From positions 6,692 to 46,952 of the forward strand of contig NW_019776116.1 of NCBI RefSeq assembly GCF_001039355.2: a DNA stretch of 40,261 nt, written 5' to 3'. Of this stretch, positions 1 through 10,225 are shown in pieces. The notes under the pieces are model-generated. The model was not told the origin of the DNA, searched no databases, and saw only the letters and a list, made by a program, of their open reading frames with translations. Source of the stretch: Lingula anatina. Taxonomy: Eukaryota; Brachiopoda; Lingulata; Lingulida; Lingulidae. How positions within the stretch are numbered: the stretch's first letter is position 1; each line of letters begins with the position of its first letter. The position numbers and the translations under genes were made by a program.

Positions 1-270
1 TATTGAACTGTCAGATAAGCTAATTCCAAGAGTTTAGGGTCATGACTAACAAAATATTATAATTAACATAAATATAAAAAGGGGATATGGTTTTAATAAA
101 ACTAAATATGCAAAAAACAAACTGATTCTACAGCTTTTATCATTTTCAGCCTTATGTTTTGACGGCCATTTTGGTTTTTTGCTAAGTGGTACGCGATTAA
201 GCGTATTCACTAGTACTGTTGTGCTCTCCTGATAGGATACACGTTCAAAAAAGCTGTCAATAAAGTTTAC

Positions 271-399
271 CCGGCAACTTCTGGTCGTTTTTCTATTTTT
301 CCTCATAAATTGACGGCCATATTGAGAAATGCTCAAGGTCTCGGAAATAGCAACCAAGCTAATTTTGCTTCTCTCGGCCTGAATAATGCATTTCAGCAA
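271..399 (-). CDS. Possible first coding exon, unidentified gene
   Basis: From an ATG at 399 the minus strand is open for 43 codons up to a possible splice donor (CCGG|gtaaac, exon end 271) in phase 0. The open frame in fact runs on through the donor to position 46. The 43 residues are rich in Arg, Lys and Ser with no long hydrophobic stretch and few acidic residues, which would suit a mitochondrial presequence, but no family is recognised. A possible promoter with a CACGTG box lies just upstream (400-530). No second exon can be identified because the window ends at 1. It could equally be a chance ORF. Confidence 0.2.
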
Positions 400-530
400 A
401 AAAAGTTTACAAGAAAGAACATTGCAGGGTTCGACTATTGGGCCTATGGGAGTGGCGACTCGACTATGCCACGTGACTAGCCCGTTGTTTTTTTTAATTC
501 TCCCTTTTAAACGCGTCTCACCGGGGCTCG
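400..530. promoter_or_regulatory. Candidate promoter with E-box
   Basis: This stretch is less AT-rich than its surroundings. It carries a CACGTG box at 470-475 and an ATTGG (inverted CCAAT) at about 437. A minus-strand open frame starts just to its left, and a plus-strand donor-like site (cattttc|gtaagt) lies at about 547 to its right, as expected for a divergent promoter. The inference rests only on these short motifs. Confidence 0.22.
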
Positions 531-830
531 TCTAAGTCCATTTTCGTAAGTCTGTAATTGCCTGTATACAATCGAAACTTGATGACTCATTATTAGTTTC
601 TTTGGGAAGCTATTCTATTGATACAAATTCAAGAATATGTAGAATGTGAATAACACCATCTTGTTTATTAAAATGTATTTTCAGTAACTATCTTTCAAGA
701 TTTTGTACATATAAGTTTAGGGTTGAAAAATTGTTGAAAATTTTAGAAAATTCAATTTAACTTCATCTGTATATAATCTACAATATTGATTGTTTTTCTC
801 GATTTCAATAAATTCGTTTTAAATACTTAA

Positions 831-1167
831 AGGGATAATAACTCTTCGTTTTGGCCAAAATATGAATTTTCCTGGAGTAAACAACAATTTTCCCATACTT
901 ACCAATGGTTAATGAATCCATTTTTACATTTAAAGTAAGTCCCTGTTTTTTTTCTAAAAAGTTTGGTTTTTTGTTAAAATCTCTTAAGAGATTTTAACAG
1001 AGTATAGCCATCAATGGAGGTCACGTGGTCTAAAGACAAGCTCAAATATCAGAATAATAGCTATTACTGCCGTTTTTGTGGTAAAACAGAATATATTATA
1101 TTTCTATAAGTTACTCACAATGTTTTTATTGTGAAATATAGATATCATACAAAGAGTTATTATCCCT
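831..1167. mobile_element. MITE with 16-bp TIRs and TTAA target duplication
   Basis: AGGGATAATAACTCTT at 831-846 is repeated exactly as its reverse complement at 1152-1167, and both ends abut TTAA (827-830 and 1168-1171). The 337-bp element has no coding capacity. A TTAA target duplication is known for piggyBac and Kolobok superfamilies, and which of them mobilised this copy cannot be told from the sequence. The interior contains a perfect 28-bp palindrome at 972-999. Confidence 0.75.
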
Positions 1168-1171
1168 TTAA

Positions 1172-2272
1172 CTGATGTTGATGTTGGTTTTACTATGTTA
1201 GACTGAAGTATCGCATTTCAAAATTGTTTTCTAGGGTTCTTGACTCATCAACCAATAAAGGTGGCAAGCCTGTATCGGTAAGCTGACGTAACACCGGTGA
1301 GACCATGAAATAGCAATAAGGGGATAGTTTAGGTACACGGTATTTTTATGTCATTCTGGAATTGCTTGTTTAAAAAATACCAATTCACTCGTCACCCTTT
1401 CTTTGATCTGTTTCACTAGTTGTGTTAATCTGGTATCATCTTGGGCCAAGTGTCTTCAACACTGCATAGCACTATCCTCTGGATAGCAAAACAATTAGAT
1501 GAAATTATTATCCTCTGGACAAAGTAATGTCTACTTACCTGTAACTGTTTAGTAAATTAATGTTTACTAAACACTACATAGCACACGAACGAAACAGGGT
1601 GCCTCGATATGAAACCAGACAACTTTTGTGCTTTTAATCTCCAAATATTAAAAAATCAATTAAGTTAATAAATAGGCCGGGAACAAGAACTTATTATATA
1701 GTATATTTTATATTAACTATTATTGAAGATCATAATAATAAACGAGTCGCTATCAATGTACTCCATGCTATAGTCTTTATTTAAAAATAGCAATTTTTAC
1801 GAGATTTCATATTGCATCGTATTGTTTGGTTCCATTGCCTCGCTTTCAAAAATTAGAACAGGCGCTCCAAAACCGGGAGACGAAGTAAAAAAAAATTATA
1901 TTGGCCAAGTTCGCCCTTGCACAAGAATGTCCTTGCAGCATTATCTGCGATTAACCTTCCTACGATTTAGAATGTATTTTGCAATATCATTTTCAATCTG
2001 GTCCATGAAGAATTTTATTAATCAAGAGTGGGGGAGTGGTGAAAAATCCCCATTGGGGCCAAATATAACACTGTAAATACAATGGAAATCCCCTTAAAAT
2101 GAAGGTAAAATAAATGTTATCCTAAGGAATTCCGACGGATTAATTTTTTACAACATAAAATTAATAGAACATTTCTAATATAAATTTTCAAAAAGACACC
2201 AGAGAGCAAATGAAATAAAATCAACCAGACGGTAAACACCGGTGTCAAGCAACACAGAGTCCTACCATTCTA
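1172..2272. other. No recognisable gene
   Basis: AT-rich sequence without a recognisable protein domain. The one long plus-strand frame (1822-2076) shows no family resemblance, and nothing supports splicing around it. A 43-bp acceptor-to-donor segment at 1235-1277 is discussed as a finding. Confidence 0.5.
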
Positions 2273-2365
2273 GGGTCCGGCGGACCCGGTGTTTTAAAAC
2301 TGAGGGTCCGGCGGACTCCCTGTCTCGAAATAACGGGTCCCGGACTCTATGTTCTGAAATGTAGA
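2273..2365. repeat. 31-bp tandem repeat, three copies
   Basis: The GC-rich core GGGTCC(G)GCGGAC starts at 2273, 2304 and, in a diverged form, at 2335, giving a period of 31 bp. The contig ends about 20 bases later at the N. This suggests the array is longer in the genome and broke the assembly. Confidence 0.65.
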
Positions 2366-2383
2366 TTCCCCCTCGACACTCTA

Positions 2384-2384
2384 N
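2384..2384. other. Assembly gap (single N)
   Basis: One ambiguous base joins two contigs. The left contig ends in the 31-bp repeat, and I see no overlap between the two flanks, so the gap length is unknown and sequence may be missing. Confidence 0.8.
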
Positions 2385-2519
2385 CTCGTCTAATAATTAT
2401 TGCATCGAAAAATTTGACACCAAATATACAGCCAGCCAGACACAGAGCTCCCCCAGTATATAATAGGAACCTTAATGTTGTATCATTTCCACCATAATTT
2501 ACCCTCACAGCATAACATC
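2385..2519 (-). CDS. Putative transmembrane exon of the SUEL-lectin gene (partial)
   Basis: A good acceptor (ttctcacttacag) precedes an open exon that begins with two bases completing a codon. That is the phase left by the lectin exon ending at 5432, so the join would read Gly-Cys-Tyr-Ala-Val. The exon encodes a short stalk with an N-glycosylation sequon (Asn-Asp-Thr), then about 25 hydrophobic residues (from LRFLLYTGG to FFDAIII), then two Arg, as expected for a type I membrane anchor with a cytosolic stop-transfer. It runs into the N at 2384, so the donor and the rest of the cytoplasmic tail are not visible. Assignment to this gene is inferred from phase, strand and topology. An exon in between could have been missed. 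Confidence 0.5.
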
Positions 2520-2779
2520 CTGTAAGTGAGAAATAATATCCCCACACAAACACTTTCAGCTGACCCACCTCATATGGAGTACATTTATTTTGTCTCTGAT
2601 TTATTCCTTCTAAGATAACAGCAACCTGCCAATGCCTGTGGCTTGTGATTATTATTCGTAGAAGTCTGGCTGGGTGAAGTTAAGTAGTGCAAAAGGTGCT
2701 GCAAACCAATATTGGTCAAAACATACTGAACTGTTATATTATCGGAGGGCATTGTGTACATATTCCCTTCCATTAGGTT

Positions 2780-3255
2780 GCTTTGACCACAGGATAATCA
2801 AAATCTGACCACCTGAGACTAAAATGGCCTTCATTACAGGTGGTCAGTGTGTGGTCAGTTTGTTAAGAAAAACCAACTGACAATTAGGTTTTGAATTTTG
2901 AGCTGGCAACCGAGGTGCAAGCACTAGCCATAAAGGTAGCATTAAATACAGGTGGTCATCCCCATCACAATTTGGCACTGGACTGACCAGTGGGACTTAT
3001 GTTAATGACCATTAGAGTAAGTCAGTTGGTCAAAGGGATCATTTGGTTCACAATATTGACAGGCAGTCCACAGACTGCCACTTGAGAAAGATTTACACTC
3101 ACTCTGACGTGACAGACACAACACTATCAATGGCTACTCTAACCAACTGGTCTTGAGGTGCTTTTTTGACCATTGGTGGTCACTGACCATGCCCGTGACT
3201 GGTCTGTGGGTGATGGGATGACATTTTTTTTTTTTTTGTGACCACCAGACCACCA
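2780..3255. repeat. GACCA/TGGTC-rich interspersed block
   Basis: GACCA or its complement TGGTC recurs about 14 times in under 500 bp, often as GACCACC or GGTGGTCA in both orientations. That is far denser than in the neighbouring sequence. Local inverted pairs such as ggtggtca with tgaccacc could fold. No clear terminal repeat or target duplication is visible, so this may be a decayed palindromic transposon or a degenerate satellite. Confidence 0.4.
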
Positions 3256-4334
3256 TGGCTCCACAACAACTTGGCAGCATTCCCATGTCTAGTGTGACAT
3301 ATGGTGTCACTAATGCCACAGAATTAATAATGTAAAACTTTCCACTCATTTCTCCCACACACAGTTTTCACTCACTTTTACTTCCCCATAGAGAGTATCA
3401 CATAATAAGCATATCTATGGATATACGTTTTCATGTCAAACTTATTGACAATTTCCTTTAGCAATGTGTTTCTCAATTTTGGCATGAATATACTTGTGCT
3501 ACAGTTGTGAAAAAAATTGGGATTTATGTCTAGATGACATTTTTAATTGATGTAAAATACGTAAGTCTGACTCAACAGTAGCAAAGATTGGCTCAAATTT
3601 ACAGCATGGAACTGATTAAATGTGTCAAGAAAAAAGGATACAAAGTTAGGAAATCTGTCTCCAAAGTTTGTGATTTTGCATCCCATTAGAAGCCAATACA
3701 GTGCTGCAAGAAACAGGATATTTCCTGCTGCAATTGTAAAGTAAGAGACTGTTTCTCATTATCTTCAACACACTTGAAATTAGTAGGAAAAAAAAAACAG
3801 TGATGTATCAGACGAACCAGCTGTCACTGACATCAGTGTTGTTCCAAACTGGTAAAAACCAGGCATATATCAGCCTGGCAGACGATGTTTTGGTTCCTGA
3901 TATCATGATGGCATCACCTCCAGTACAAGTGATGCATGAATTACTTTCAAAGTCTGATAGTGACCAAATTCTTTTCTTTGACAACACACTTCTCAGAACA
4001 CCAACAATCGCCCACAGAATATTACATCTGGGCCACAGCTAAAACTTATTTCTTTTGTTTTGTTTCTCTTATTAAAGAAAAAAGTTCAAAAGGAACATCA
4101 TTTGCCTATGATCAACCATGCAGATTATCTTTCTGTTCAACCATAACCAGCCAGCCTAACAGCCAAGAAAAAATTGCCTTTCTTTAGAGCCATATCTAAT
4201 GTGAAACTTTCTTTTTGTCGTGTCTTTTTTGAGGTTTTATATCACATCATTCCCAGAGAATCACAATCACCTCAAGTTCAGTCATGCCATTTATCTTTTC
4301 CATGCACCATGCTCTGATATACCAGTCTGCCCAT

Positions 4335-4424
4335 AACACCCTGAGTGTTTGATACCCAAACCGAAATTTCCCACCATATTCTGACAGGGGCAGTCATCTT
4401 TAGCTCTCAAATACTCAGGGTGTT
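4335..4424. repeat. Inverted repeat, 18-bp arms, 54-bp loop
   Basis: AACACCCTGAGTGTTTGA at 4335-4352 pairs with TCAAATACTCAGGGTGTT at 4407-4424, with one mismatch. It is intronic, and no target duplication is evident. Confidence 0.5.
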
Positions 4425-5431
4425 CCAAAGCCGCATTCATACAAGGTCCATTTCAGGCTGGGTATAGGTCTAAATTGTGTTGTAAGACAATGGATTTAAT
4501 TGACAGCGGGTTCTACTTGTGCAAAGGCAGTCTTTCAACACAAATTGGGCCAGCTCTTTGCCAGAAATTATCCTTTCTGAACAGGCCTTGATGTCTCTAG
4601 ACCTGCTGCTACTCCCCACACCAAATGTCAAACTCAGCAGACCTGCACAAACTCATGTCTTTTGACTCTCAATTTGTTGGACTTGCACTTTGATTTTTCA
4701 TGGCATAGGAATTCCTGACACGACCATTTCTGTCAAACAGGAGGAAATTAATTACCGTTTTCTTGTGATCTTTTCAATTTTTCTGTGCAAGTCAATGCTG
4801 AGCATGTAAGGGAACTTTTTCACAACAAACTGGGATATATAATTAGGTACAAAAGGCATTTTTTAGTCTATTAACAAAAAGTCAAATTTAATGGAAAATA
4901 ATTCAAATTTCTGAGCAGCTTTTTTTTTCTTTTTAAGAAATACGGATAGATTCTTTACCATAGACTAACAAAGAGAAAAAAGTTCTTTAATTTTTGTGTT
5001 TAATTTGCCCTGATAAGAGTTGGCAGCAGATACCGTGACATAGCAGGCTATTCATATCATTTGGAGTCTTTTTCACAACAGTGCTATAGCCTGAAAACTT
5101 TTTGTCCATTTTGACATAAAATAAATAAGCAGTCTAATTTAATGAAATGGTGTTTTATAACAGGGGAGGCATGGTTAATTTATGTGACCTACTATGGATT
5201 TTTCTTGTTCTGAAGTAGAGCTCAGTTTTGGTCTTAATTTATTAAGACCAATTTAGAGGCTATAACCTTCTTGTGAAACTGGCCTCCACAGGCAGGAGGG
5301 CAAAAAACAATAGTATTATATACCTAATCTAGCCAATGCATATACATATGTACACATATATGTATATAGATATGCTCCATGCACAGGTGCCCCATAAGAT
5401 GCTATACATATGATATTCACCTCCACCTTAC

Positions 5432-5535
5432 CTAAGATACACTGGTATTCAACCTCCAAATATTTAAGTGTATCAGAACAAGGGTCACTAAAAATGACAT
5501 TAGAAGCTGGAACACTGCAATTGTTCCGGTAACAC
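5432..5535 (-). CDS. SUEL-type lectin gene, coding exon 3 (C-terminal half of domain)
   Basis: Bounded by an acceptor (tatacctag) and a donor (gtaagg), this 104-nt exon completes the Arg codon left open by exon 2 and ends with one base (phase 1). It gives residues 89-122. It carries the second half of the SUEL fold: Cys89, Cys94, the DPC motif (Asp105-Pro-Cys107), KYLEVEY (112-118) and Cys120. DPC followed by TxKYLxVxY is diagnostic of galactose/rhamnose-binding lectin domains such as those of latrophilin, EVA-1 and sea-urchin egg lectin. The preceding intron is 1.66 kb. Confidence 0.88.
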
Positions 5536-7190
5536 CTAGGTATATAAAGTTTAAAAATGGCACTAGGAAAAAAGCAAGTAATAAACTGCAGCAGCACCAC
5601 CACCAACATACAATTCATTAAGAGTTCTGAAAGGCATAGGAGTGAAATATTGGTGCCAAATGCTACTTGGATTGATTTCAGTCACCTTTCAATGCCCCAT
5701 TCTTGGAAAATACTGGAAAGAGATGCATATTACTGATAATTTTTCCCCTTGATCCCCACTGAAATTGATCATCTTTTTGCTGCTTGTGTTCTTGAATTTC
5801 TTTTCCAACACATGAAAAACTGAATATTTTAAGCATGAAGAATTTCAGTCTTGTATTGACTATCAGTAATGCATCTTACTTCTTCACTCCTATACCCTTA
5901 AATAAAATGCTACCACCACCAAAATTAATGCACAGTATATAACACATATCAATTTATAATTTCTTGATAATGTTAACAAATAAAGTACATGAAAAACAGA
6001 AAATTTTGAAAACAGATTTTAGCTGTTTTAATGTCAACACAATGGAACATAAGTTTCAGGAAAAATTAAGAACAACATCTATTCAATATAAGCTATTATT
6101 AAAGAACATTATAACAGAATTACAGCACTAAGAATTAAAAAGAGTTAAGAATTTCAAAACAAAAACTGGAGATTTAAAACAGTTACAGAAACTCAAGTAG
6201 TATGTATAATACACCTGTCTAAAAAGAAACAGGTCATAAAATTCACACTGGAGCCCCCCAGTTTCTATTTTATCAGAAACGGTTTTAGGTGACAATATAT
6301 ATTACAGTGTCATTCAGCAATAAAGTACTGTGTGAAGTCAAACATCTTTAAGCCAATTACTCAGAGGAAGTGAAGTAGGATCATTTTGAATGAGCATAGG
6401 AAGTCATTTAGGCTCTGGTTGAAAAAAAATGGCAAATTGCCATCTTTGTTGACTGGCTTTATGCCATTAGCCCTGCCATCCTGTATTTAGTCTCCTGGTT
6501 CACTTTCAATGCCTTTTCAACATGGAGAAACCATTAGACTGATATATGGTTATAACTTTTTTTGTTCCCCTTGTTAAATGTTCTATTTCAAACCTGTTTT
6601 CAATCTCAGCCAATTTAATGGTAAATGTAATACTTCATTTAAAGCAGTAACACTATTTAGGTTTACTGTCTTTCTTTATAATGAGAAGTAAAAGAAAATG
6701 ATGCATCAAGCGGCTGTCAGAAAAATGAACATCTTCTATGAGAGAATTATACCACTTACTATCTGTGCTTTTTTTTCTTTTTTTGGCTTGCTATTTGAGT
6801 TTCTTGCATGACGCAAAAGCCATTAAAAGACAGTGAAATGCTTATATCAAGACCATGCAACCTTTAAGGGATATGTTGGAAATAGTGATAAATGTCTTTA
6901 CTTCTAGGGGAAAAGGTTTCTAACATGTATAAGAGTGAACTGAATGGCTATTTTATAACTACAGCTTATTCTTTATGTATTTTTGGGTGTTTTTTCTCTT
7001 TTTTATCCTATTTTTACCTACTAGTATAAGAATGATGAAACGGTGAACAGCCAAACTCTGTAGAATATGATAATGTTTGAACTTCACACAAACCTTAATA
7101 ATCATAAGCAAAGTACTTGGTAGCCATGATAAAAAAAGGAAGTGTAACAATTCTGCTTTAAAAAGTTCTTCCAAAAAAAATAACATGTAC
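5536..7190 (-). other. Intron of the SUEL-lectin gene
   Basis: AT-rich intron between the two lectin exons. I see no additional exon, RNA gene or recognisable mobile element in it. Confidence 0.6.
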
Positions 7191-7382
7191 CTTTGCCGGA
7201 CTATTCTCACTGCTCTTGGAGACAAACAGTCAGTACTGTAGGCCTTGCCTTCCTCATTACACACTGAGTTGGACAAGCGGCCATAGTTGGCCCGTATAAT
7301 GTGCAGCACCAGGGTCTCATTCGAACACTTCAGGTCCAAGTAGGAACCCTCGCAGGCGTGGGCTGTGATGAAGGGCATTTCA
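7191..7382 (-). CDS. SUEL-type lectin gene, coding exon 2 (N-terminal half of domain)
   Basis: The exon lies between an acceptor (ccaatttcag) and a donor (CAAAG|gtacat). It starts by completing the Ser codon opened by exon 1 and ends with two bases completed by exon 3. It encodes residues 24-88: a short linker, then ACEGSYLDLKC (33-43), an N-glycosylation sequon (Asn45-Glu-Thr), the ANYGR sugar-site motif (55-59), Cys65 and Cys76. With exon 3 the domain has eight cysteines in the canonical SUEL order. Members of this family bind galactose, rhamnose or protein partners at the cell surface or in secretions. The predicted product has a signal peptide, one SUEL domain and probably one membrane span, most like a single-domain EVA1C-type protein. 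No latrophilin-type GPCR parts are seen. The 126 nt nearest its 5' end are repeated at 8912-9037 by an apparent assembly duplication. Confidence 0.9.
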
Positions 7383-7462
7383 CTGAAATTGGAAAATTAT
7401 ACATCATTAACAGCAAAAAAAAAAAGTTATATCAATGTTAATTTAACAAGAGGGAAAAATTA

Positions 7463-7719
7463 GGCTTCGTTCACATGCAATGTCTATTTTCTAAATTCTA
7501 TTTTCTATTCGCGGTATGTCTTATGATCATGGTCTGTGACCTGAATATCCTGCGGCGTAATTACTGGCAGCGCGAGCCAGTTACTATAAGTTACTATAAG
7601 TAACTGGCTCGCGCTGCCAGTAATTACGCGGCGGGATATTCAGGGCACAGACCGTGATCATAAGATAGCGCGAATAGAAAATAGAATTTAGAAAATAGAC
7701 ATTGCATGTGAATGAAGCC
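7463..7719. mobile_element. Foldback MITE, Harbinger-like (TTA target duplication)
   Basis: The two halves of this 257-bp element are inverted copies of each other over about 125 bp with few differences, meeting at a short centre near 7588-7600. The termini read GGCTTCGTTCACATGC and its near-complement, and TTA flanks both ends (7460-7462 and 7720-7722). A 3-bp TWA target site with GGC-type termini is typical of PIF/Harbinger elements. There is no coding capacity. The open frames crossing it are by-products of the palindrome. Confidence 0.75.
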
Positions 7720-8310
7720 TTAGTCTCGTCTTTGCAATTGAGGGAAAAAAGTCTCGTCTTTGTGATTGTCAGAGGTATAGGTGCATTAACATATTTACTA
7801 TTCATTAGTATTCATAGTCATTCACATATGTCGTAGAAACACCACAACTGAAAATAAGATTAAATTAAAGAAAACGTTTTCATGCTCTTGGCTTGAAGTG
7901 GGAGCCATCATATGATTAGTTTTCACAGGGATAAAAACAACTACTAGTTAAGTAAACTGCCTTTCCAAAGTCCAAGCTGAGATTAAAAACAAGGGAAAAA
8001 CTGAAGAACAGATATATGTTTTGTAATGTTAAACAAATTACAGATACATACAAAACCACAACTGACATGACTACTGAACTGAACCCACAGGTAAAGAATC
8101 ACAATATTGGACCACACGCATTTGTCAAATTTTCTTTCACAGGGTCCTTACTAGCCCAAGGCTGTCCCTGTTCTGCACTGGGAATATCAAAATAGCAGTA
8201 TAATATTAAGGGCAGAAGGTTGGGTTCTAGCACAATGAAATAAAACTCAAACTGAGCAAGCACTTTCCATTTTCTTCATACTGTCCCAATTTTAATGATT
8301 TTTAGATGAT

Positions 8311-8570
8311 GGTGAGTGTAGTGATGACCAACACAAATGTGAACACACCACATGATGAGTATAGTATGGGACCAGCACAAGTGTGAACACACCACATGAT
8401 GGGTGTAGTATGGGACCAGCACAAGTGTGAACACACCACATGATGGGTGTAGTATGGGACCAGCACAAGTGTGAACACACCACATGATGGGTGTAGTATG
8501 AGAGAAGCACACGTGTGAACACACTGATGAGTGTAGTATGGGACCAGCACAAGTGTGAACACACCACATG
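8311..8570. repeat. 44-bp minisatellite, about six units
   Basis: Units starting near 8327, 8371, 8415, 8459 and 8503 (then a shortened 40-bp step to 8543) share the core ACCAGCACAAGTGTGAACAC and ACATGATGGGTGTAGTATG. Because 44 is not a multiple of three and the unit lacks stops, all three minus frames are open across the array. These are not genes. Confidence 0.9.
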
Positions 8571-8910
8571 GACACAAACCATAAGGTAGACAAGAGCTTG
8601 TAGTTTACATCTATATGTATATGTGTGTACTGTAGCTTCTTAGGTTAATAGGGCAAGTGTTTAGCCAAGATGAATGACCCATGAAACACCACACCTGAAA
8701 CTTGAATAAATACACCCCAGCACAACATGTGCCCATCACAAATAGATTTCCTGTCCGATAAAAAAATGCTCTGCTTCTACTTCATTGTTTTTTTAACAAA
8801 TTATTTTTCTTTTTTTACAACATCCAAGAGGATGATTTAAATCGGCCACTGTGAAATGCGAAAATGACCACAAAGAGCAACAGTGATTGAATAACTCGAT
8901 CAAAAATAGA

Positions 8911-8911
8911 N
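8911..8911. other. Assembly gap (single N) between overlapping contigs
   Basis: The last 1,654 bases before this N equal the 1,654 bases after it. The N is therefore best explained as a scaffold join of two contigs whose overlapping ends were not merged, which implies no missing sequence here. Confidence 0.85.
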
Positions 8912-9037
8912 TTACACACTGAGTTGGACAAGCGGCCATAGTTGGCCCGTATAATGTGCAGCACCAGGGTCTCATTCGAACACTTCAGGTCCAAGTAGGA
9001 ACCCTCGCAGGCGTGGGCTGTGATGAAGGGCATTTCA
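8912..9037 (-). pseudogene. Truncated duplicate of lectin exon 2 (likely assembly artefact)
   Basis: This repeats the acceptor-side 126 nt of the exon at 7191-7382, from the splice acceptor to the Cys65 codon, and stops at the N. The donor side is absent, so it cannot splice as written. If included in a gene model it would wrongly insert a second half-domain. Confidence 0.85.
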
Positions 9038-9117
9038 CTGAAATTGGAAAATTATACATCATTAACAGCAAAAAAAAAAAGTTATATCAATGTTAATTTA
9101 ACAAGAGGGAAAAATTA

Positions 9118-9374
9118 GGCTTCGTTCACATGCAATGTCTATTTTCTAAATTCTATTTTCTATTCGCGGTATGTCTTATGATCATGGTCTGTGACCTGAA
9201 TATCCTGCGGCGTAATTACTGGCAGCGCGAGCCAGTTACTATAAGTTACTATAAGTAACTGGCTCGCGCTGCCAGTAATTACGCGGCGGGATATTCAGGG
9301 CACAGACCGTGATCATAAGATAGCGCGAATAGAAAATAGAATTTAGAAAATAGACATTGCATGTGAATGAAGCC
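9118..9374. mobile_element. Second copy of the Harbinger-like MITE
   Basis: Identical to the element at 7463-7719 and carried inside the duplicated segment. It is not an independent insertion. Confidence 0.75.
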
Positions 9375-9965
9375 TTAGTCTCGTCTTTGCAATTGAGGGA
9401 AAAAAGTCTCGTCTTTGTGATTGTCAGAGGTATAGGTGCATTAACATATTTACTATTCATTAGTATTCATAGTCATTCACATATGTCGTAGAAACACCAC
9501 AACTGAAAATAAGATTAAATTAAAGAAAACGTTTTCATGCTCTTGGCTTGAAGTGGGAGCCATCATATGATTAGTTTTCACAGGGATAAAAACAACTACT
9601 AGTTAAGTAAACTGCCTTTCCAAAGTCCAAGCTGAGATTAAAAACAAGGGAAAAACTGAAGAACAGATATATGTTTTGTAATGTTAAACAAATTACAGAT
9701 ACATACAAAACCACAACTGACATGACTACTGAACTGAACCCACAGGTAAAGAATCACAATATTGGACCACACGCATTTGTCAAATTTTCTTTCACAGGGT
9801 CCTTACTAGCCCAAGGCTGTCCCTGTTCTGCACTGGGAATATCAAAATAGCAGTATAATATTAAGGGCAGAAGGTTGGGTTCTAGCACAATGAAATAAAA
9901 CTCAAACTGAGCAAGCACTTTCCATTTTCTTCATACTGTCCCAATTTTAATGATTTTTAGATGAT

Positions 9966-10225
9966 GGTGAGTGTAGTGATGACCAACACAAATGTGAACA
10001 CACCACATGATGAGTATAGTATGGGACCAGCACAAGTGTGAACACACCACATGATGGGTGTAGTATGGGACCAGCACAAGTGTGAACACACCACATGATG
10101 GGTGTAGTATGGGACCAGCACAAGTGTGAACACACCACATGATGGGTGTAGTATGAGAGAAGCACACGTGTGAACACACTGATGAGTGTAGTATGGGACC
10201 AGCACAAGTGTGAACACACCACATG
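9966..10225. repeat. Second copy of the 44-bp minisatellite
   Basis: Same units as 8311-8570, shifted by 1,655 within the duplicated segment. Confidence 0.88.

Larger units (their letters stand above)
2520..5431 (-). other. Intron of the SUEL-lectin gene
   Basis: No further exon is recognised in this 2.9-kb stretch on the minus strand. I looked for a second ANYGR or DPC lectin motif and found none. It contains a GACCA/TGGTC-rich block at 2780-3255, poly-T and poly-A runs, and an 18-bp inverted repeat at 4335-4352 and 4407-4424. Confidence 0.5.
7257..8910. repeat. First copy of 1,654-bp duplicated segment
   Basis: This segment reappears at 8912-10565 at a constant offset of 1,655, with only the N at 8911 between the copies, and every part I compared was identical. 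It includes most of a lectin exon, a MITE, a 44-bp minisatellite and intron sequence. The left copy ends exactly where the N begins, and the right copy starts immediately after it. Confidence 0.93.

Noticed and set aside
1822-2076. 84-codon plus ORF
   Set aside because: No recognisable domain, and it includes a poly-A-derived Lys stretch.
6959-7190. Long continuation of the lectin frame past the donor at 7191
   Set aside because: Read-through into the intron. The lectin domain continues instead in the exon at 5432-5535 with matching phase and the expected Cys and DPC motifs.
7584-7805. 73-codon minus ORF
   Set aside because: It lies across the foldback MITE and its flank, and is duplicated only because the segment is duplicated.
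8311-8570. Regularly spaced repeats resembling a CRISPR array
   Set aside because: The whole 44-bp unit is repeated with no unique spacers, and the genome is eukaryotic.
8276-8593. Three overlapping minus-strand ORFs of 91-105 codons (and their copies at 9931-10248)
   Set aside because: They are readings of a 44-bp minisatellite in different frames. The unit length is not a multiple of three and the unit lacks stops.
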